Below are positions 54,109 to 62,688 of a stretch of 64,000 nucleotides of DNA, in pieces. The stretch comes from Bacillota bacterium. GTDB lineage: Bacteria; Bacillota; Clostridia; Lachnospirales; Lachnospiraceae. The DNA is taken from positions 21,018 through 85,017 of the forward strand of contig JAEYOY010000065.1 of assembly GCA_023411215.1 (NCBI GenBank), in the 5' to 3' direction. The notes below the pieces were generated by a model. The model did no database searches. It was not told the origin of the DNA and worked only from the letters and a program-made list of their open reading frames with translations. The position numbers and the translations under genes were made by a program. Numbering within the stretch: the stretch's first letter is position 1; the number at the start of each line of letters is the position of its first letter.

Positions 54109-54420
54109 ATGGAAAAAGTCATTAGTCTTTTATTTGATATAGAGAGAAAAGCAAATCAAATCATTGAACGAGCTAATATCGAAAAGAATGAACTATATGA
54201 AGAAAATGAGAAATTGATTAAGAATATGGAAGCTGATATCGCTAATGAAAACACTGCGAAAATAAACGCCTTAATGACACAGGCGGAAAAAGAAATCGAG
54301 CAGGAAAAACAACAATTAATTGAAAATAGCGAAAAACAATTGAAGGTTCTCGAGCAGAACTACATGGATAATCATGATGCCATGGTTGATAAAGTTTTTC
54401 GTAGTATTATTCAGATATAA
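54109..54420 (+). CDS. V/A-type ATPase subunit H/G-like peripheral stalk (right operon)
   Basis: 103 residues, alpha-helical: MEKVISLLFDIERKANQIIERANIEKNELYEENEKL, then coiled coil to TQAEKEIEQEKQQLIENSEKQLKVLEQNYMDNHD. Occupies the place of subunit H at the operon head. AGGAGGTTAGGTT precedes the ATG. Weakly similar to the left H; assignment rests on position and coiled-coil type. Confidence 0.75.
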   Translation: MEKVISLLFDIERKANQIIERANIEKNELYEENEKLIKNMEADIANENTAKINALMTQAEKEIEQEKQQLIENSEKQLKVLEQNYMDNHDAMVDKVFRSIIQI

Positions 54421-54542
54421 TCTGCATCAGTCTAAGATTTATTACTAAGGTAAGAATTATGTATAGATAGACTCTTCTCGGTCTTCTATTGTCATGAACA
54501 AAAAACTTACTACTATTTCTTAGATTTATTATGGAGGATGAT

Positions 54543-55583
54543 ATGGATTCAACACTATCCTATAGTGGTATTAACACAAAGGTAAAGGCGATGCACCCTA
54601 AGCTAATTTCCGGCGATGACTATCAAAAGATTGCAAATCTTGATACCGTCGCTGATTTTATCGCTTATTTAAAAAAGCATCCCGGGTATACAGAGCTTTT
54701 TTCAAAATATGATGAACGCGAAGTTCATCGTGGCCAAGCAGAGCAGGTTTTAATCAATGGCTTATATATGGATTATACAAAGATTTATCGCTTTGCCAAC
54801 GAGGCACAAAGGCAGGATCTTGCTCTCGTCTTCTTCCGATATGAAATTAATGTTCTGAAGCACTGCATCAGATTGATTCATAGCAGCGAAAGCGATGCTT
54901 ACGATTTATCCATTTTTCAGCCGTTTTTCAGCAAACACTCACAGATTAATGTAACAGCTCTTTCTTTATCCCGTTCTATGGATGAATATATTCAAAACCT
55001 TAAGGGAACTGAATATTATAATCTATTGGCCAAACTTCATGCGAAACCTGGTTTGACTTCTTTTGACTATGAAATGTCATTGGATATTTACTATTTTACA
55101 AAATCATGGAGACTGAAGGATACGATTCTTAAGGGAGCAAGCCGAAAAGCCTTCACTCAGAGAATGGGTACCGAAATTGATTTGCAGAATATCATGTGGA
55201 TATACCGCTCAAAGAAAATGTATGATATGAATGCAGCTCAGATTTTTACCTATTTAATACCAGTAAGTCACAAATTAGGGGTATCACAATTATCCCGCCT
55301 GGTACAGGCTGCGACTATTGATGAATTTTTAAATATATTGAGTACTACCCCATATCGGTTTTTTGCATCATATCTTAAAGATGGAACGATGGAGATTCAA
55401 TATGTAAAAATCATTAATAAAATCTACCTGATGAACATGACTAGGTATCCGGCATCCATGACCGCTGTCAACTACTATCTGTTCCGAAAGGATATGGAAA
55501 TTGGACAGCTAACTTCTGCATTGGAGTGTATCAGATACAAATTAGATATAAAAAAGAAATTGGATTACATTCTACAATTATAG
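54543..55583 (+). CDS. V/A-type ATPase subunit C (right operon)
   Basis: 346 residues from ATG 54543 (GGAGG 5 nt upstream; the ATG at 54531 overlaps it). YSGINTKVKAMHPKLISGDDYQKIANLDTVADFIAYLKKHPGYTELF is the C-subunit opening; the fold is helical with LFRKDMEIGQLTSALECIRYKLD at the end, matching d-type subunits. Longer than the left C and only distantly related. Second gene, ahead of I. Confidence 0.85.
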   Translation: MDSTLSYSGINTKVKAMHPKLISGDDYQKIANLDTVADFIAYLKKHPGYTELFSKYDEREVHRGQAEQVLINGLYMDYTKIYRFANEAQRQDLALVFFRYEINVLKHCIRLIHSSESDAYDLSIFQPFFSKHSQINVTALSLSRSMDEYIQNLKGTEYYNLLAKLHAKPGLTSFDYEMSLDIYYFTKSWRLKDTILKGASRKAFTQRMGTEIDLQNIMWIYRSKKMYDMNAAQIFTYLIPVSHKLGVSQLSRLVQAATIDEFLNILSTTPYRFFASYLKDGTMEIQYVKIINKIYLMNMTRYPASMTAVNYYLFRKDMEIGQLTSALECIRYKLDIKKKLDYILQL

Positions 55584-55601
55584 AACTGGAGGTGTGAAAA
55601 T

Positions 55602-57506
55602 ATGATTGAGAAAATGAGATTTTTAAGCATTACGGGTCCAAAGGATGATTTTGACCGAGTAGTGAATAAATATCTGACAAAGTATGATATTCAATTAGAG
55701 AATGCGCTTACCGAGCTTAGTACCTCCCATAGTCTAAAGCCTTTTGTAGAAGTTAATCCCTACAAAGAATTAGCAGTAAAAGCGGAAGATCTAATCAAAA
55801 AAGTTGACCATGTAGATTTTTCTAAGAATGAATTAATGTCCCCCGAGGAAGCTGCAGAGGTTATTAACGCTGCATACGATACCCTCTCTGATTTAAATGC
55901 AAAAAAAAGGGAACTTAAAGCCCAACGACATGAGTGTAATGAGCTACTATTACAGATCGAGCATTTCCGCCATTTAGATTATGATATTCATCAGATTATG
56001 GATTTGAAATTTATTAAGTTCCGTTTTGGTAAGGTTCCACACGAATTTTATACAAGATTAACGAAGTATGTATACGATAATCTGACTACCGTATTCTACG
56101 AGTGTGAAAGGGACCGAGAATTTGTATGGGGTATTTACTTTGTACCAGCGAATGAAGCGGTGAAAATCGATGCAATTTATGCTTCTCTTCACTTCGAACG
56201 GGTAAAGCTCCCGGATGCCTATGTGGGAACACCGGAGGAGTCTTTTAACTCAATTATAGCAAAAATCAACGAAATCAATAACTCTTTGAACGATGTTTAT
56301 GCAGAGATTAAGGAGCGTCTCGCTAGCGTAGCTGACAAACTTTTATTAGCGAATTATACAATTTCTGTATTATCCAAGAACTTTGATGTTCGTAAATTGG
56401 CTGCCTGTACCAGAGACAAGGGCAAGAACGATGTCTTCTATATTATCTGCGGATGGATTACCGAGAAGGATTCCGGCGCACTGTTGAAAGAGGCAGAAAC
56501 CGATAATTTGGTTTATTGTGTCTGTGATGATGGTCAGGTAGATAAGGACAAAAAGCCACCGACGAAACTCAAGAACTTACGCATTTTTAAGCCCTTTGAG
56601 ATGTTTATTAAGATGTATGGATTACCGGCTTATAACGAGATTGATCCGACCTCATTTGTAGCCATTACCTATTCCATTATCTTTGGTATCATGTTCGGCG
56701 ATGTTGGCCAGGGTATCTGTCTGATTATTGGTGGCCTTTTGATTTATAAACTTAAGAAGATGAATCTAGCAGCCATTATTGCACTTGCCGGAGTATTCTC
56801 AACCATCTTCGGTTTCGTTTACGGCAGTGTCTTCGGATTTGAAGACTTAATTAATCCTCTTTGGTTGTCTCCGAGAGAGAATGTAATGACGGTGCTGATC
56901 ACTGCTGTCGGCTTCGGTGTATTGCTGATTATAATTGCTATGTTGATTAACATCGTTAATGGTATTAAAGCTAAGGATTGGGGTCGCGTATTATTCGACA
57001 CCAATGGAGTTGCGGGACTGGTCTTCTACGGCATGCTGATTACCTGTGTTGTTCTAGTTTTTACCGGCCATGCATTACCTGCGATTATCTTTTTTGTTAT
57101 CTTCTTTATCATACCTTTATTGCTCATTTTCTTCAGAGAGCCATTGACTCACTTAATTGAAAAGAAGTCACATATCTTTCCTGAGCACAAGGTTATGTTT
57201 TTTGTAGAGTCTACCTTTGAATTATTTGAGGTTCTCCTTAGCTACTTAACAAATACCATCTCCTTTTTACGTATCGGCGCCTTTGCACTTAGCCATGCCG
57301 CTATGATGGGTGTTGTTATGCTTTTGGCAGGTGCGGAGACTTCAAATCCTAATATTGTTGCTCTTATTATAGGTAATATAGTTGTTGCGGCAATGGAAGG
57401 TTTGGTTGTAGGTATTCAGGTACTTCGACTGGAATATTATGAGATGTTCAGTCGTTTTTATAAGGGTACCGGTAAAGAGTTTAAGCCTTATAAGGGCAAA
57501 AAATAG
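55602..57506 (+). CDS. V/A-type ATPase membrane stator subunit I (right operon)
   Basis: 634 residues: N-terminal cytoplasmic half (coiled coils near 80-125 and 210-240) and C-terminal membrane half with about seven helices. Motifs FGDVGQGICLIIGGLLIYKL (like FADAGYG) and SYLTNTISFLRIGAFALSHAAMMG, whose Arg is the stator Arg. Both halves differ clearly from the left I. GGAGGTG precedes the ATG. Followed by K. Confidence 0.9.
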   Translation: MIEKMRFLSITGPKDDFDRVVNKYLTKYDIQLENALTELSTSHSLKPFVEVNPYKELAVKAEDLIKKVDHVDFSKNELMSPEEAAEVINAAYDTLSDLNAKKRELKAQRHECNELLLQIEHFRHLDYDIHQIMDLKFIKFRFGKVPHEFYTRLTKYVYDNLTTVFYECERDREFVWGIYFVPANEAVKIDAIYASLHFERVKLPDAYVGTPEESFNSIIAKINEINNSLNDVYAEIKERLASVADKLLLANYTISVLSKNFDVRKLAACTRDKGKNDVFYIICGWITEKDSGALLKEAETDNLVYCVCDDGQVDKDKKPPTKLKNLRIFKPFEMFIKMYGLPAYNEIDPTSFVAITYSIIFGIMFGDVGQGICLIIGGLLIYKLKKMNLAAIIALAGVFSTIFGFVYGSVFGFEDLINPLWLSPRENVMTVLITAVGFGVLLIIIAMLINIVNGIKAKDWGRVLFDTNGVAGLVFYGMLITCVVLVFTGHALPAIIFFVIFFIIPLLLIFFREPLTHLIEKKSHIFPEHKVMFFVESTFELFEVLLSYLTNTISFLRIGAFALSHAAMMGVVMLLAGAETSNPNIVALIIGNIVVAAMEGLVVGIQVLRLEYYEMFSRFYKGTGKEFKPYKGKK

Positions 57507-57555
57507 TAAACATAAAATTTGAAATATTTTCTAATTATTAAGGAGGAATTCTATC

Positions 57556-57972
57556 ATGGCATTAAAAATAACAATTGTTCTCGCATTAATCTTAAGTATT
57601 ATTGTTCCCTTTGGAGCATTTTTAGCAAGCAAAAGAAGTAAAGGTGGTCTAAAAGCTACTCTAGCCTTCAATGTATTTATGTTTTTCGGTGTTTTGGTAA
57701 TTGCTAACGTAATGATGTTCTCCGGCTATGCTTTCGCTGCTGAGGAGACAGCTGCTGCAGTTGGTACGGATGGCTGGAAATACATCGCAGCTGCTTTATC
57801 CACCGGTTTGTCCTGTATCGGTGGTGGTATCGCGGTTGCATCTGCTGCTTCAGCCGCTTTAGGTGCAATCAGTGAAGACTCATCTATCATGGGTAAATCC
57901 TTAATCTTCGTAGCTCTTGCAGAAGGTATTGCACTTTATGGTTTGATTGTTTCCTTCACTATTCTTGGTTAA
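57556..57972 (+). CDS. V/A-type ATPase rotor subunit K, second type (right operon)
   Basis: 138 residues. Helix 1 (4-24), basic loop, helix 2 (35-60) ending AFAAEE like a signal-peptide site, then the rotor hairpin (77-103 and 114-137). The ion-binding carboxylate is Glu123 in VALAEGIALYG; the left-subunit ligands Thr/Gln and Gln before it are absent (first arm reads GGGIAVASAAS). So H+ or another mode is inferred. AAGGAGG upstream of the ATG. Differs in size and topology from the left K. Confidence 0.88.
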   Translation: MALKITIVLALILSIIVPFGAFLASKRSKGGLKATLAFNVFMFFGVLVIANVMMFSGYAFAAEETAAAVGTDGWKYIAAALSTGLSCIGGGIAVASAASAALGAISEDSSIMGKSLIFVALAEGIALYGLIVSFTILG

Positions 57973-58099
57973 TAAAATTATATATAATATTTGTAATTAT
58001 TCAGGACCAAGCTGGAAATCTACGATTTTCTCGCTATTTGGCTCTGATTGGTTCAGATACATTTATCATTACATGCCTGCCCTTTGCATTCGTTTATGC

Positions 58100-58193
58100 A
58101 AGTGTACAATGTCTCGCATGCGATGCAATTTACACTTTGGGATTATACAGGCACAAACTTGGAAATGTGGGAATCGATTTTTATTTTCACATT
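58100..58193. repeat. Composite double-hairpin repeat inside the right V-ATPase operon (copy 5)
   Basis: Hairpin AAGTGTA...GTCTCGCATGCGA...TACACTT (58100-58137), linker GGCACAAACTTGG, then hairpin AATGTGGGAAT / ATTTTCACATT. It fills the 238-nt gap between K and F and ends 6 nt before the ribosome site of F. Confidence 0.7.
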
Positions 58194-58210
58194 ATTATGG
58201 AGGAAATAAT

Positions 58211-58519
58211 ATGCGTATGTATCTTATCAGCGATAATATTGATACTTATACCGGAATGAAGCTTGCCGGTGTCACTGGTGTTGTAGTTCATACAAAGCCT
58301 GAGTTAAAGCTCGAATTAGACAAAGTGCTTGCAGATAAGACGATAGGCATTATTTTGATTACAGAAAAACTCAGTAATGAGTTCCCTGAAATCATTAATG
58401 ACGTTAAATTAAATAGAAGAATTCCATTAATCGTTGAAATTCCAGATCGACATGGAACCGGTCGTAAACCAGACTTTATTACATCCTATGTTAATGAAGC
58501 CATCGGATTGAAATTGTAA
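58211..58519 (+). CDS. V/A-type ATPase subunit F (right operon)
   Basis: 102 residues: MRMYLISDNIDTYTGMKLAGVTGVVV and the end IPLIVEIPDRHGTGRKPDFITSYVNEAIGLKL match the NtpG/AtpF fold. GGAGGAAATAAT immediately upstream of the ATG. Lies between K and E, unlike its left counterpart which follows C. An in-frame open frame extends upstream but belongs to the repeat DNA. Confidence 0.85.
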   Translation: MRMYLISDNIDTYTGMKLAGVTGVVVHTKPELKLELDKVLADKTIGIILITEKLSNEFPEIINDVKLNRRIPLIVEIPDRHGTGRKPDFITSYVNEAIGLKL

Positions 58520-58520
58520 G

Positions 58521-58547
58521 AGTGTGAAGAAAAAGCATCTTCACACT
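58521..58547 (+). repeat. Hairpin at the F stop codon
   Basis: AGTGTGAAGA / TCTTCACACT, 10-bp stem starting 1 nt after the stop codon, similar to the hairpin arms of copies 2 and 4. Could stabilise mRNA ends between F and E. Confidence 0.55.
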
Positions 58548-58571
58548 TATAAGTATGTGGCTGCTAATCCA

Positions 58572-58674
58572 AAGTGTATGACGTCTCGCATACGAGACGT
58601 CGCACACTTAGCACAAACTAACTCATAGGGTAAGTATGATAGGACAGAGTGAAAATTCATTATTTTTCACTCTG
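58572..58674. repeat. Composite double-hairpin repeat inside the right V-ATPase operon (copy 6)
   Basis: Hairpin AAGTGTATGACGTCTCG / CGAGACGTCGCACACTT, linker AGCACAAACTAAC, then hairpin CAGAGTGAAAAT / ATTTTTCACTCTG. Ends just before the AAAGG ribosome site of subunit E. The first hairpin shares GTCTCGCAT with copy 5. Confidence 0.7.
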
Positions 58675-58698
58675 TTGTGAAGAAAGGCAAGGTTATAT

Positions 58699-59265
58699 AT
58701 GACTCTTGATGAAAAATTAGATCATTTCTATTCTTCGGTAATCGATAGTGCTACCAAGCAGAATATTGAAATCGTTGAAGAATACAAGAACACACTGCAA
58801 AAGAATTATGATGAACGTAAAGAAATTGCATTGCGTAAAGCAGAAGCAAATTACCGAATGGCCTCTGATAACATCACCCGCGAAAGAAACCGTAAGTTGT
58901 CTGCGGAATCAATGGATATCAGGCGAAAGGTTTTAGACAAGACAGCCGAAATTTCTGAACTTATATTCCGTGATGTTTTAAATAAATTGGAGAATTTTAT
59001 GAAGACCTCCGATTACGATGAATTATTAGTTGCTCAGATTATAAATGCAAAAGAGTTTGCTCAGGGAGATGCACTAACCGTTTATATTAATCCTACTGAT
59101 TCCAATAAGCAATCAGCCTTGGAAGAAAAAACAGGGGTATCCCTTACGGTAAGTGACCGTGATTTCATCGGTGGCAGCCGTGCCGTAATACCATCCCGCA
59201 GTATTCTGATTGACAATTCATTTTTAACTAAGATGGAAGAAGCAAAGAGTTCCTTTACTCTTTAA
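58699..59265 (+). CDS. V/A-type ATPase subunit E (right operon)
   Basis: 188 residues. N-terminal coiled coil NIEIVEEYKNTLQKNYDERKEIALRKAEANYRM, then a mixed C-terminal domain with VSDRDFIGGSRAVIPSRSILIDNSF (stalk head-binding part). AAAGGCAAGG before the ATG. Position between F and A is usual in some A-ATPase operons. Confidence 0.85.
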   Translation: MTLDEKLDHFYSSVIDSATKQNIEIVEEYKNTLQKNYDERKEIALRKAEANYRMASDNITRERNRKLSAESMDIRRKVLDKTAEISELIFRDVLNKLENFMKTSDYDELLVAQIINAKEFAQGDALTVYINPTDSNKQSALEEKTGVSLTVSDRDFIGGSRAVIPSRSILIDNSFLTKMEEAKSSFTL

Positions 59266-59291
59266 GACTATGAAAGGGAGAGTTCATCCTT

Positions 59292-61058
59292 ATGAATGTA
59301 ACAGGTAGAATATTTGGTATCAACGGTCCGATTGTATATGTTGGTGAAAACAAAGCCTTTAAGATGGGTGAAATGGTTCTGGTAGGTAAAGACAAACTGG
59401 TAGGCGAAGTAATCGGTCTTACCACAGGTAGAACCACAATCCAGGTTTATGAAGAAACCACTGGACTCAGACCGGGTGATGAAGTTATGTCAACGGGTGC
59501 TGCTATTTCCGTTACACTGGCTCCTGGTATCATCAGTAATATTTTTGATGGTATTGAACGTCCTCTACAGGAAATCGCCGCAAAGTCCGGTGCATTTATA
59601 TCTAGGGGTGTCAGTGTAGAGTCTCTGGACACAACAAAGCTATGGGATGTTCATGTTACTGTAAAACCTGGTGATAAGATTTATGGAGGAACCATCATTG
59701 CTGAGGTTCCCGAGACCAGGGCAGTAATTCACAAATCCATGGTTCCTCCAGATGTCTTTGGTACAGTATCTAAGATTGTCCCCGATGGAAAATATACCAT
59801 CAAGGATACTATTGTAACAATTATTAATAATAAAGGTCAGGAACAAGAGCTGTCATTAACACAGAAATGGCCGATTCGTGTCCCGCGTCCCACTTCGAAA
59901 AGATATCCCTCCGACCGCCCTTTGGTTACCGGTCAGAGAATTCTAGATACACTGTTCCCCATCTCCAAAGGTGGCACTGCTGCTATCCCGGGTGGTTTCG
60001 GAACAGGAAAGACTATGACGCAGCACCAATTGGCAAAATGGTGCGATGCTGACATCATCGTTTATATCGGTTGCGGCGAGCGTGGCAATGAGATGACCGA
60101 GGTTCTCGAGGATTTCACCAAGCTGGTAGATCCCAAGAGCGGTAATCCCTTACTTGATCGTACCACGCTGATTGCCAACACCTCCAATATGCCGGTTGCT
60201 GCTCGTGAAGCAAGTATTTATACCGGTATTACATTAGCAGAATACTATAGAGATATGGGTTATCATGTAGCAATCATGGCTGACTCCACTTCCCGTTGGG
60301 CAGAAGCTCTTCGTGAATTGTCAGGCCGTCTTGAGGAAATGCCTGCTGAAGAAGGCTTCCCTGCTTATCTGGCATCAAGACTCTCCGCTTTCTATGAGCG
60401 TGCCGGTTTTATGCAGAACCTGAATTGGACAGAAGGAAGTGTATCTATTATCGGTGCCGTTTCTCCCCAGGGCGGTGACTTCTCTGAGCCGGTAACACAG
60501 AACACAAAGCGTTTCGTTCGTTGCTTCTGGGCTCTGGATAAATCTCTTGCTTATGCACGTCATTTCCCCGCAATTCAATGGTTGACCAGCTACAGTGAGT
60601 ATGTGAATGACCTTGCTCCCTGGTATACCAAGAATGTCGGTGAAGACTTTGTAGAATGTCGTAATCAGATTCTAAGCATCCTTACACAGGAAAGTCAGTT
60701 AAATGAAATTGTTAAGCTAATCGGTAGTGATGTACTTCCCGATGATCAGAAGCTGGTTCTAGAGATAGCAAGAGTAATTCGTCTTGGCTTTGTTCAGCAG
60801 AATGCTTATCATCCTTCTGATACCTATGTACCGATGGCGAAGCAGCTTAAGATGATGCAGACCATTCTGTATTTATTCCAAAAGTCAAGACAACTCATAG
60901 ACCGCAACATGCCCATGTCCTTATTAAAAGAAAGCCCCGTTTTTGATAAAGTAATCACCATCAAATATGATGTTGCTAATGATGAGTTAAATAAATTTGA
61001 TGATTACAGGGCTATGATTGATGAGTTCTATGAACAGATTATGGCGAAGAATGCATAA
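59292..61058 (+). CDS. V/A-type ATPase catalytic subunit A (right operon)
   Basis: 588 residues. Walker A PGGFGTGKTMTQHQLAKW near 238, then GCGERGNEMTEVLEDF, YHVAIMADSTSRWAEALRELSGRL and GAVSPQGGDFSEPVTQ. N-terminal beta barrel VTGRIFGINGPIVYVGE. About the same length as the left A but clearly divergent, including GGFGTGKT for GPFGSGKT. AAAGGGAG precedes the ATG; its TAA overlaps nothing. Confidence 0.95.
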   Translation: MNVTGRIFGINGPIVYVGENKAFKMGEMVLVGKDKLVGEVIGLTTGRTTIQVYEETTGLRPGDEVMSTGAAISVTLAPGIISNIFDGIERPLQEIAAKSGAFISRGVSVESLDTTKLWDVHVTVKPGDKIYGGTIIAEVPETRAVIHKSMVPPDVFGTVSKIVPDGKYTIKDTIVTIINNKGQEQELSLTQKWPIRVPRPTSKRYPSDRPLVTGQRILDTLFPISKGGTAAIPGGFGTGKTMTQHQLAKWCDADIIVYIGCGERGNEMTEVLEDFTKLVDPKSGNPLLDRTTLIANTSNMPVAAREASIYTGITLAEYYRDMGYHVAIMADSTSRWAEALRELSGRLEEMPAEEGFPAYLASRLSAFYERAGFMQNLNWTEGSVSIIGAVSPQGGDFSEPVTQNTKRFVRCFWALDKSLAYARHFPAIQWLTSYSEYVNDLAPWYTKNVGEDFVECRNQILSILTQESQLNEIVKLIGSDVLPDDQKLVLEIARVIRLGFVQQNAYHPSDTYVPMAKQLKMMQTILYLFQKSRQLIDRNMPMSLLKESPVFDKVITIKYDVANDELNKFDDYRAMIDEFYEQIMAKNA

Positions 61059-61067
61059 TGAATAAAG

Positions 61068-61283
61068 ATGTTGCCGTTAAGTTTTCAAGACTTCGTAGTT
61101 TATATCATCATCCTTCTTTCGATAATTTTACACTTCTATCGCACCAGTACTGCCTATTTTATGATCAGGCAGCTACTTACAGGTGCATACATCAGTGTAA
61201 AATTACTCAAGAAGAACGATGATACTCCTACGAAGATATTAGATTATGATTTCGGCAACATCCCTAAAGAATTAGGAGGATAG
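61068..61283 (+). CDS. Small one-helix protein between subunits A and B (uncertain)
   Basis: 71 residues, from ATG 61068 with poor ribosome site. Helix at about 9-24 (FVVYIIILLSIILHF), then basic loop (LLTGAYISVKLLKKNDD) and polar end (DYDFGNIPKELGG). The final GGA GGA codons are also the ribosome site of B. A competing frame (54 codons from ATG 61058) is also open but less protein-like. No counterpart in the left operon. Confidence 0.4.
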   Translation: MLPLSFQDFVVYIIILLSIILHFYRTSTAYFMIRQLLTGAYISVKLLKKNDDTPTKILDYDFGNIPKELGG

Positions 61284-61286
61284 ATT

Positions 61287-62678
61287 ATGTCAATAGAATA
61301 TTTAGGACTAAGTCAAATTAACGGCCCCCTGATTGTTCTGGAAGGTATTCGAGGAGCATCCTTCGATGAAATCGTAGAACTGACAGTGGAAGGCAACAAG
61401 AAAAAACTTGGAAGAATTGTAGAATTATATGAGGATAAGGCTGTAATCCAGGTGTTCCAGGGTACAGAGGATATGTCCTTATTCAATACCCATACTAAAT
61501 TAACCGGACATCCGATGGAGGTTTCACTCTCTCCTGAGATCCTCGGGCGTGTATTCAATGGTGTAGGTCAGCCGATTGACGGCTTGGGTAATATCGTATC
61601 CGAGACAAAACGCGATGTGAACGGACAGCCACTGAATCCCTGCTCCAGAGAATATCCCAGAAATTATATTAAGACAGGAATTTCTGCAATCGATTGTCTG
61701 ACCACTCTGATTCGCGGTCAGAAGCTGCCCATCTTCTCAGGCAATGGACTTCCTCACGATCAGCTGGCTGCACAGATTGTAAAGCAGGCTTCTCTTGGAG
61801 AGAATTCCGAGGGAGAATTTGCCATCGTATTTGCTGCAATGGGTGTAAAGCATGATGTGGCAGATTTCTTCCGCAGAACCTTTGAGGAAAGCGGGGCCAG
61901 CTCACACGTTGTAATGTTTCTCAATCTGGCAAATGATCCGGTTGTTGAACGTCTAATAACGCCCAAGGTGGCTTTAACTGCTGCTGAATACCTCGCTTTT
62001 GAAAAAGGGATGCATATTCTGGTCATCCTTACGGATATGACCTCTTTTGCAGAGGCAATGCGTGAGGTGTCCTCCTCGAAAGGTGAAATCCCCAGCAGAA
62101 AAGGGTATCCTGGATATCTTTATAGTGAATTGGCTACTCTTTATGAGAGAGCCGGAATTGTTCATGGCTGTCCCGGATCCGTAACCCAGATCCCGATTTT
62201 AACCATGCCCAACGATGATATTACACATCCAATCCCGGACTTAACCGGATATATTACCGAGGGACAGATTGTTCTTGACCGTTCCCTTCACCAGAAAGCG
62301 GTTTATCCTCCGATCAGTATCCTCCCCTCCCTCTCCCGTCTTATGAAGGATGGTATCGGAAAGGGCTATACCAGAGAGGATCATCAGGACCTCGCTAATC
62401 AGCTCTTCTCTTCTTATGCCCGCGTAGGTGATGCAAGAGCCTTAGCAAGCGTTATCGGTGAGGATGAATTGTCTGCTCTGGATAAGCTATACCTGAAGTT
62501 TGGTGCTGCGATGGAACAGGAATTCATCGCTCAGGGAATGATTGAAGATCGTACTATCGTTCAAACTCTGGATAAGGGCTGGGAATTATTATCCATCCTG
62601 CCAAGAGAAGAGCTTGACCGTATTGATACCAAGGTTCTGGATAAATATTTCCAGCCCAAGAAAGCAGTAAGCGAATAG
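61287..62678 (+). CDS. V/A-type ATPase subunit B (right operon)
   Basis: 463 residues. GEYLGLSQINGPLIV-like N-terminus, KLPIFSGNGLPHDQLAAQIVKQA (no Walker A, typical for B), FFRRTFEESGASSHVVMFLNLANDPVVERL and PSLSRLMKDGIGKGYTREDHQDL. Distinct in sequence from the left B. GGAGGATAGATT precedes the ATG. Followed by D. Confidence 0.95.
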   Translation: MSIEYLGLSQINGPLIVLEGIRGASFDEIVELTVEGNKKKLGRIVELYEDKAVIQVFQGTEDMSLFNTHTKLTGHPMEVSLSPEILGRVFNGVGQPIDGLGNIVSETKRDVNGQPLNPCSREYPRNYIKTGISAIDCLTTLIRGQKLPIFSGNGLPHDQLAAQIVKQASLGENSEGEFAIVFAAMGVKHDVADFFRRTFEESGASSHVVMFLNLANDPVVERLITPKVALTAAEYLAFEKGMHILVILTDMTSFAEAMREVSSSKGEIPSRKGYPGYLYSELATLYERAGIVHGCPGSVTQIPILTMPNDDITHPIPDLTGYITEGQIVLDRSLHQKAVYPPISILPSLSRLMKDGIGKGYTREDHQDLANQLFSSYARVGDARALASVIGEDELSALDKLYLKFGAAMEQEFIAQGMIEDRTIVQTLDKGWELLSILPREELDRIDTKVLDKYFQPKKAVSE

Positions 62679-62688
62679 AGGTGATTCC

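Noticed and set aside
57947..58210. Upstream extension of the right subunit F frame.
   Set aside because: It covers the repeat element and subunit K end; the good ribosome site lies before ATG 58211.
15082..58674. CRISPR array for the repeated hairpins.
   Set aside because: Copies are scattered, unequal and lack regular spacers.
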